Source of the DNA: Hominisplanchenecus murintestinalis
Lineage (GTDB): Bacteria > Bacillota > Clostridia > Lachnospirales > Lachnospiraceae
Reading direction: 5' to 3'
DNA length: 64,000 nucleotides
Assembly: GCA_004793585.1 (NCBI GenBank)
Contig: SRZB01000014.1
Coordinates: forward strand, 18,455 to 82,454
Both the position numbers and the translations under genes were made by a program. Shown here one piece after another: positions 60,146 to 64,000 of the stretch. The notes under the pieces are model-generated. The model was not told where the DNA came from. It made no database searches and worked only from the letters and a program-made list of their open reading frames with translations. The stretch's first letter is position 1. Every line of letters begins with the position of its first letter.

Positions 60146-60152
60146 TAATAAT
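60124..60152 (+). promoter_or_regulatory. Promoter of the repressor-protease pair
   Basis: TTGATT (60124-60129), 17 bases, AATAAT (60147-60152), with operator copy four inside the spacer. About 30 bases before the repressor start. Confidence 0.55.
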
Positions 60153-60182
60153 CTAATTACACAGTAAAGGATGGTGGGGAAA

Positions 60183-60542
60183 ATGCCTGAATTCAAAGAT
60201 ATGCTTAAATACTTTCGTATAAAAGAAGGTTTGTCTCAAAGTGAACTTGCTGAAAAATTAGGAATGTCAGCATCTCGTATAAGTATGTACGAAGTAGGAA
60301 AACGAGAACCTGATTTTGAATCAGAGGAAAAAATAGCCGATTTTTTTAATACAGATTTAAATACTTTGCGTGGAAGAGACGTTGAAACAAATTCAAATAA
60401 AATTTCTGATCCCGATATTCGAAGAATCCAGCGTGCAAGAGAAAAAATGTCAGAACAAGAAAAAAGCAAAATGATGAAGATCCTTGAAGCTTCATTTGAT
60501 GATTACTTTGGAGATGATTTTATTGACGAAGATAATGATTGA
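60183..60542 (+). CDS. Xre-family repressor (ImmR-like)
   Basis: 119 residues from ATG 60183 (MPEFKDMLKYF), preceded by GGTGGGGA; an ATG four codons upstream is poorly placed. The N-terminal ~65 residues are a lambda-repressor-type helix-turn-helix (GLSQSELAEKLGMSASRISMYEVGKREPD). A charged linker and an acidic tail (FDDYFGDDFIDEDND) follow. This layout, with a co-transcribed ImmA/IrrE metalloprotease, is that of ICEBs1 ImmR and related phage repressors, where the protease destroys the repressor on DNA damage or quorum signals. It probably binds the four CACGNNNTGTG sites just upstream and represses both divergent promoters. Confidence 0.88.
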   Translation: MPEFKDMLKYFRIKEGLSQSELAEKLGMSASRISMYEVGKREPDFESEEKIADFFNTDLNTLRGRDVETNSNKISDPDIRRIQRAREKMSEQEKSKMMKILEASFDDYFGDDFIDEDND

Positions 60543-61443
60543 GCGCGCAAGAAGGAATGAAATAAAAAACGTTGTTATCAACGCTTTAGTTCATGCAAAT
60601 GTCCCATATTTACCTGTAGATGTAAAAAAAATTTGTAAATCCTATGAATTTATTCGCTTAATACCTTTCAGTGTTCAAATGAAACATCGTGGAATGTCTT
60701 ACGAAGAAATTCTGGCTCAATGTCAAACAAAAGATGCCTGTGCGGATTACTATGCTTTAAAAGATAAATACATTATTTACTACAACGATATTGATAAAGT
60801 TGCTTTTATAAACTCAAACAGATATCGCTGGAGCATAGCTCATGAACTTGGTCATATTCTACTTAATCATCATAAAATCTCTGACAAAATGAGGATTTTT
60901 AGATTTAATTTATCTAATGAAGAGTACAACCACTTCGAGGCAGAAGCCGATTATTTTGCCCAACTTCTATTAGTTCCACATGCCGCATTATTAGGTTTTA
61001 AAATAAGTACCTCTAATCAACTACAAATTATGTGTAAAATATCAAGTCCTGCATCGCGGAGGCGATACTATGAATTTATAGAATGGAAATCACACCTAAA
61101 CGCGAAAGACCAGTACGATAAGAGAGTGTTTTCATACTACTCTTATTATATATTTAAGCGAAAATGTAAAAATTGCGACGCAGGAATTGTACAACGTTAT
61201 GGGAAATACTGCCCTATATGCGGTTTCAAAAATACTTTAGAATGGGGAGATGGCGATAAAATGAAATATCCTTTATTAGAAACTCATGAAAACGGAAAAT
61301 TGACAAAATGTCCTATTTGCGGCGAAAAAAGTGCATTTTATAATAACAATTTGTTAAATTCTTGGGATTATAACAATGCTGAATCACCTGATGCTTTTAT
61401 GAATATCCCTGATGATATTGATGAAGAATTACCTTTCAACTGA
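60535..61443 (+). CDS. ImmA/IrrE-family metallo-endopeptidase fused to two zinc ribbons
   Basis: 302 residues from ATG 60535, which overlaps the repressor stop by eight bases, giving coupled translation. The zinc-protease motif is AHELGHILLNHH (~105), with the downstream EAEADYFAQLLLVP supplying the third ligand. Normal ImmA proteins end soon after (~150-180 residues); this one adds ~100 residues with two ribbon-like motifs, CKNCDAGIV...YCPICGF and TKCPICGEKSAF. By analogy it cleaves the preceding repressor to induce the element. The ribbons may sense or bind something that controls cleavage; that is inference. Confidence 0.85.
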   Translation: MIERARRNEIKNVVINALVHANVPYLPVDVKKICKSYEFIRLIPFSVQMKHRGMSYEEILAQCQTKDACADYYALKDKYIIYYNDIDKVAFINSNRYRWSIAHELGHILLNHHKISDKMRIFRFNLSNEEYNHFEAEADYFAQLLLVPHAALLGFKISTSNQLQIMCKISSPASRRRYYEFIEWKSHLNAKDQYDKRVFSYYSYYIFKRKCKNCDAGIVQRYGKYCPICGFKNTLEWGDGDKMKYPLLETHENGKLTKCPICGEKSAFYNNNLLNSWDYNNAESPDAFMNIPDDIDEELPFN

Positions 61444-61503
61444 GCTTTAGCTATGGAAACGATTGCGTTTTAATAAAAATACTATAAAGAAAGAAGGACG
61501 GTT

Positions 61504-63081
61504 ATGGGAATTACTGACATATTTAAAACAAAGCAATTCAAAAGCGATGCAGAACGGCTAGCTGATGAAAATGCATATCTTAAATCCTTGCTTACGCCAG
61601 AAATGCAACACGCGCATCAAATCCGCGATGAAATTCTTCGTTTGAATACCGAAAAGCAACATTTAGAAAAAGAATTAAGCGATGTAAGAAAAGATTATGA
61701 CAAATTGAATCACTCTGTTGACTCTTTAGATACGGCTATTAGGGAAAAGCAGAAGTATTTGGTTATACTTGATGATGAAATGCTGTATCAGGAATTTGGC
61801 TTATATACTCCGGTTTACAACCTGATGAACTCCGAAGCATACAAAGACAGACTCCAGGTTGTCCGGCAAAATCAGAAGTTGATGATAAAGAACAATACTG
61901 CCTCCAGTTTTCCTACAAATTTTACGTACAATAACAGTCTGGCTCAGGGAAAAAAGCTGGTCGCCGATAATGTGAAACAAATACTAAGAGCTTTCAACAA
62001 CGAATGTGAGGCGATTATTGATAAAGTAAAATTCAATAACGTAGAGTCTATCCGCAAAAGAATTATCAAATCCTGTGAAGATTTAAATAAGCTAAATTCC
62101 AAGATGCATATAGCAATTACCCCGTCCTATCTTGATTTAAAGCTTCAGGAAATGAATCTTTGCTATGAATATGCAATGAAAAAGCAGGAGGAAAAAGAAG
62201 AAACCCGCAGAATCCGTGAAGAACAACGTGAAGCCCAAAAACTTCAGCGGGAAATTGACGAGGCAAGAAAGAAAAGTGAAAAGGAACGGACTCACTACAG
62301 CAATGCCTTGCAAAGAATCCTTTCACAAATGGAACATGCATCTGTTACTGAACGGGAACTTTTAGAAAGCCGTCGCACCGAAATTGAAAATCAGCTTTCT
62401 ACTATCGAAAATGAACTTAGGCAAATTGACTACCGCCAGGCAAACCAAAAAGCTGGATATGTGTATATCATTTCCAATATTGGTTCTTTTGGGAAAGATA
62501 TTTATAAAATAGGGATGACTCGCCGCTTGGAACCTACTGACCGCGTGGATGAGCTTGGTGACGCTTCCGTTCCCTTTACCTTTGATATCCACGCTATGAT
62601 TTTTAGTGATGATGCCCCTGCTCTCGAAGCAGCTCTGCATCGGGCATTTGACTCTAAAAAAGTAAATATGGTAAATACTCGTAGAGAATTCTTCCACGTG
62701 ACGCTTGAGGAAATTGAAGAAGTTGTGCGTAAAAACTATGATAAAACAGTGGAATTTGTAAAGACTCCCGCCGCCGAGCAGTATAGAGAATCACAAATGA
62801 TTCGCCGCGGTATAGGAGTTCCGGAATTAGAGCACCAGGAAGTAGAGGTTTCTGATATTGTTCCCGCAAGACAGCAAATTTCCCGTGCCGTTCCCCAAAA
62901 CCAACAATCTTGTAGCAAAGGAGCAAATCTGGCTACGCCGTCATCAAACCTAAAGCAAAAACGTACATATTCATCTAAGGAAATACTTCGTACAAAATGG
63001 GGAACTTACAAAATTCCTGAACCGTACAAAGTTGATTTTACCAGAGGACCCCGGCATGATTTGACAAAGATAGCTGATTAA
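61504..63081 (+). CDS. DUF4041-T5orf172 (GIY-YIG-like) protein
   Basis: 525 residues from ATG 61504 with AGAAGGA upstream. After a short start (GITDIFKTKQFKSDAERLADEN) there is a coiled coil (~35-90), the DUF4041 region (~90-215; DDEMLYQEFGLYTPVY, LVADNVKQILRAFNNE), a second long coiled coil (~215-310) and a T5orf172/MUG113 domain (~315-415), marked by AGYVYIISN, FGKDIYKIGMTRR, ALEAALHRAFDSKKVN and REFF. The last domain belongs to the GIY-YIG-like nuclease superfamily. The rest is unstructured. Such proteins are common in phages and integrative elements; some relatives are studied as defence or DNA-processing factors, but no function is assigned. Confidence 0.83.
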   Translation: MGITDIFKTKQFKSDAERLADENAYLKSLLTPEMQHAHQIRDEILRLNTEKQHLEKELSDVRKDYDKLNHSVDSLDTAIREKQKYLVILDDEMLYQEFGLYTPVYNLMNSEAYKDRLQVVRQNQKLMIKNNTASSFPTNFTYNNSLAQGKKLVADNVKQILRAFNNECEAIIDKVKFNNVESIRKRIIKSCEDLNKLNSKMHIAITPSYLDLKLQEMNLCYEYAMKKQEEKEETRRIREEQREAQKLQREIDEARKKSEKERTHYSNALQRILSQMEHASVTERELLESRRTEIENQLSTIENELRQIDYRQANQKAGYVYIISNIGSFGKDIYKIGMTRRLEPTDRVDELGDASVPFTFDIHAMIFSDDAPALEAALHRAFDSKKVNMVNTRREFFHVTLEEIEEVVRKNYDKTVEFVKTPAAEQYRESQMIRRGIGVPELEHQEVEVSDIVPARQQISRAVPQNQQSCSKGANLATPSSNLKQKRTYSSKEILRTKWGTYKIPEPYKVDFTRGPRHDLTKIAD

Positions 63082-63139
63082 AATAAAAAACCTCCCCTGC
63101 GCAACAAAAACCTGAAAGTAATCAAACGTAGGAAAACAT

Positions 63140-63165
63140 GATTAAATCGCTTCGGCGTTTTAATC
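63140..63165 (+). other. UUCG-tetraloop hairpin before the small-protein/DUF4160 pair
   Basis: GATTAAATCGC (63140-63150), TTCG, GCGTTTTAATC (63155-63165): eleven-base arms with one mismatch, closed by a C-UUCG-G loop, one of the most stable RNA loops. There is no T-run, so it is not a clear terminator. It ends 45 bases before the next start codon. Confidence 0.6.
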
Positions 63166-63209
63166 ACCGCGCCAATTCGAACACTTTTAACAGAAAGGAG
63201 ATTTTTATT

Positions 63210-63482
63210 ATGATGTACCCATTTATGACACTCAACGATGACACCGAAATTACCCATTCCGAAATGAAACCAGATGGAAAGGTAAAGGTCTATATAGAAA
63301 CGCCAGATGAAAAATATTGTTTTCGTCATGCCACATGCTGGCTTCCTGCTTACAAGTGGGAGGATATTTATCACTTTTCTGAAACGGATATTGCAAAATT
63401 CCAGGAAATTATAGAATCAACCGCTCATCTTATTTTGGAATTCTCTCAGGAAGGAGGATTTTGCAATGCCGCAAATCTTTAG
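63210..63482 (+). CDS. Small protein paired with a DUF4160 gene (possible antitoxin)
   Basis: 90 residues from ATG 63210 (MMYPFMTLNDDTEITHSEM), with GAAAGGAG nine bases upstream. The protein is beta then alpha in appearance: a sheet region (VKVYIETPDEKYCFRHATCWLP), then helices (YKWEDIYHFSETDIAKFQEIIESTAHLILEF). It takes the position that DUF2442 antitoxins hold in front of DUF4160 proteins, but does not read as a clear DUF2442. Its last 17 bases overlap the DUF4160 gene. I know similar proteins from Clostridial mobile elements without a function. Confidence 0.75.
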   Translation: MMYPFMTLNDDTEITHSEMKPDGKVKVYIETPDEKYCFRHATCWLPAYKWEDIYHFSETDIAKFQEIIESTAHLILEFSQEGGFCNAANL

Positions 63483-63744
63483 ATTCGGTTCTTATTGGGT
63501 CTATTTCTGGACAAATGAAAACAAACCGCTTGAACCAATACATGTCCATATTTCACAAGGACATCCTTCCGCTAACGCAACAAAAATCTGGATTACAAAA
63601 ACAGGTAAATGCTTGCTTTGTAATAACAATTCAAAAATACCAGAGCGAACACTCCGAAATATGATGCGTATGATTGAGGCCAGAAATACCGATGTTATTC
63701 AAAAATGGTTGGAGTATTTCGACGAAATCAGGTACTTTTGTTAA
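63466..63744 (+). CDS. DUF4160-family protein (possible toxin)
   Basis: 92 residues from ATG 63466, inside the end of the preceding gene; AGGAGG lies at good distance upstream. MPQIFRFGSYWVYFWTNENKPLEPIHVHIS is the family's diagnostic beta-hairpin with the paired His, followed by ATKIWITKTG and a helical end (LRNMMRMIEARNTDVIQKWLEYF). DUF4160 proteins often form two-gene units with DUF2442 proteins and have been proposed as toxin-antitoxin-like pairs. The overlap implies coupled translation. Toxicity is not shown. Confidence 0.8.
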   Translation: MPQIFRFGSYWVYFWTNENKPLEPIHVHISQGHPSANATKIWITKTGKCLLCNNNSKIPERTLRNMMRMIEARNTDVIQKWLEYFDEIRYFC

Positions 63745-63748
63745 AAGC

Positions 63749-63780
63749 AAAACCGCCCCTGCGCCAACAGGAACGGTTTC
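63749..63780 (+). terminator. Hairpin after the DUF4160 gene
   Basis: AAACCG and CGGTTT (63750-63755, 63774-63779) enclose CCTG and CAGG (63758-63761, 63768-63771) in one interrupted stem. No long T-run follows, so it may be a weak terminator or processing site. Confidence 0.45.
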
Positions 63781-63908
63781 CACATAGATTCCTATACAGT
63801 CCCGGAGGACGGTATAAAACCACTCAACAGGAAAATTATACCACAAACCTCCTGGGCTTGCATAGCCCATTTTTTATACCCATTTTACGTTTTAAGGAGG
63901 AACGAACT

Positions 63909-64000
63909 ATGGCAAAACGAAAGAAATACCCGAAGCTCCCCAACAGCTTCGGCTCCATCAAGTACCTCGGCAGAAACCGCCGCAACCCCTACGGTGTCTA
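63909..64000 (+). CDS. Start of a tyrosine integrase (cut by the right edge)
   Basis: ATG 63909 follows TTTTAAGGAGG at good distance. The 30 visible codons read MAKRKKYPKLPNSFGSIKYL then GRNRRNPYGV, the basic, Gly/Pro-rich N-terminus of integrases from Clostridial integrative elements, whose AP2-like arm-binding segment has this form. The catalytic domain is outside the window, so the call rests on the N-terminus and on its position at the end of a repressor-protease module. It probably marks one end of the element, with an attachment site beyond. Confidence 0.62.
   Translation, partial: MAKRKKYPKLPNSFGSIKYLGRNRRNPYGV

Noticed and set aside
62362..62926. Two minus-strand frames opposite the T5orf172 domain
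   Set aside because: The plus-strand protein here carries clear family motifs; the minus-strand frames have no ribosome sites or domain content.
1..64000. tRNA, rRNA or complete insertion sequences
   Set aside because: I saw no tRNA-like cloverleaf, no rRNA sequence and no transposase gene in any region I read.

Overview
The window looks like chromosome from a Gram-positive, spore-forming anaerobe of the class Clostridia, most likely a gut Lachnospiraceae-type bacterium. The evidence is strong AGGAGG ribosome sites, sigma-A promoters with 16-17 base spacers, a sortase-type C-terminus, a LysM-GH18 spore-cortex-type hydrolase, a DacF-type carboxypeptidase and surface proteins with SdrD-B, InlB-like and Big_2 domains. 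This placement is inference; there is no rRNA or other marker gene to confirm it.

Left third (1-31 kb): two very large secreted surface proteins, both on the minus strand. The first is an uninterrupted frame of 7,576 codons that still runs off the left edge. It has a signal peptide, a block of degenerate ~207-residue tandem modules, and an array of at least eleven SdrD/Cna-B-like modules. It has its own consensus promoter and a leader of about 400 bases. The second (2,551 residues) is complete: signal peptide, Listeria-Bacteroides and divergent InlB-type repeats, 26 calcium-loop-like 12-residue repeats, a Lys/Pro/Thr-rich wall spacer and an SPKTAD-type sorting signal. A terminator separates the two, so they are separate transcription units. 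No sortase gene is in the window.

Middle (31-47 kb): housekeeping and metabolic genes. These are an aconitase-superfamily hydratase with a TIM-barrel protein of unknown function and a PucR/CdaR-type regulator upstream; an MsmX/UgpC-type sugar ABC ATPase; a DEDDh exonuclease; a DacF operon carrying a tyrosine-recombinase-like protein that has lost catalytic residues; a zinc-ribbon operon with a perfect 21-base palindrome over its promoter; an AraC regulator lacking its sensor domain, divergent from a maltose/galactoside acetyltransferase; tgt; and an AAA-ATPase/PD-(D/E)XK protein.

47-59 kb: an ECF sigma factor operon (sigma factor, membrane beta-propeller protein, small membrane protein) is divergent from a 1,435-residue secreted protein with alternating Ig-like and PPC-like modules; a 25-base palindrome lies in the shared intergenic region. 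A class-specific ABC-type ATPase, the spore-type GH18 hydrolase and a membrane NERD protein follow.

Right end (59-64 kb): visibly A+T-rich accessory DNA. A broken HxlR-type regulator and a broken nitroreductase meet tail to tail, and a perfect 27-base palindrome sits at the HxlR breakpoint. Beyond them is one end of an integrative element or prophage: an Xre repressor with four operator copies and two divergent promoters, an ImmA/IrrE protease fused to zinc ribbons, a DUF4041-T5orf172 protein, a small-protein/DUF4160 pair and the start of an integrase cut by the right edge. The leftward promoter controlled by the repressor now points only at the broken nitroreductase, which suggests that part of the element has been lost or rearranged.
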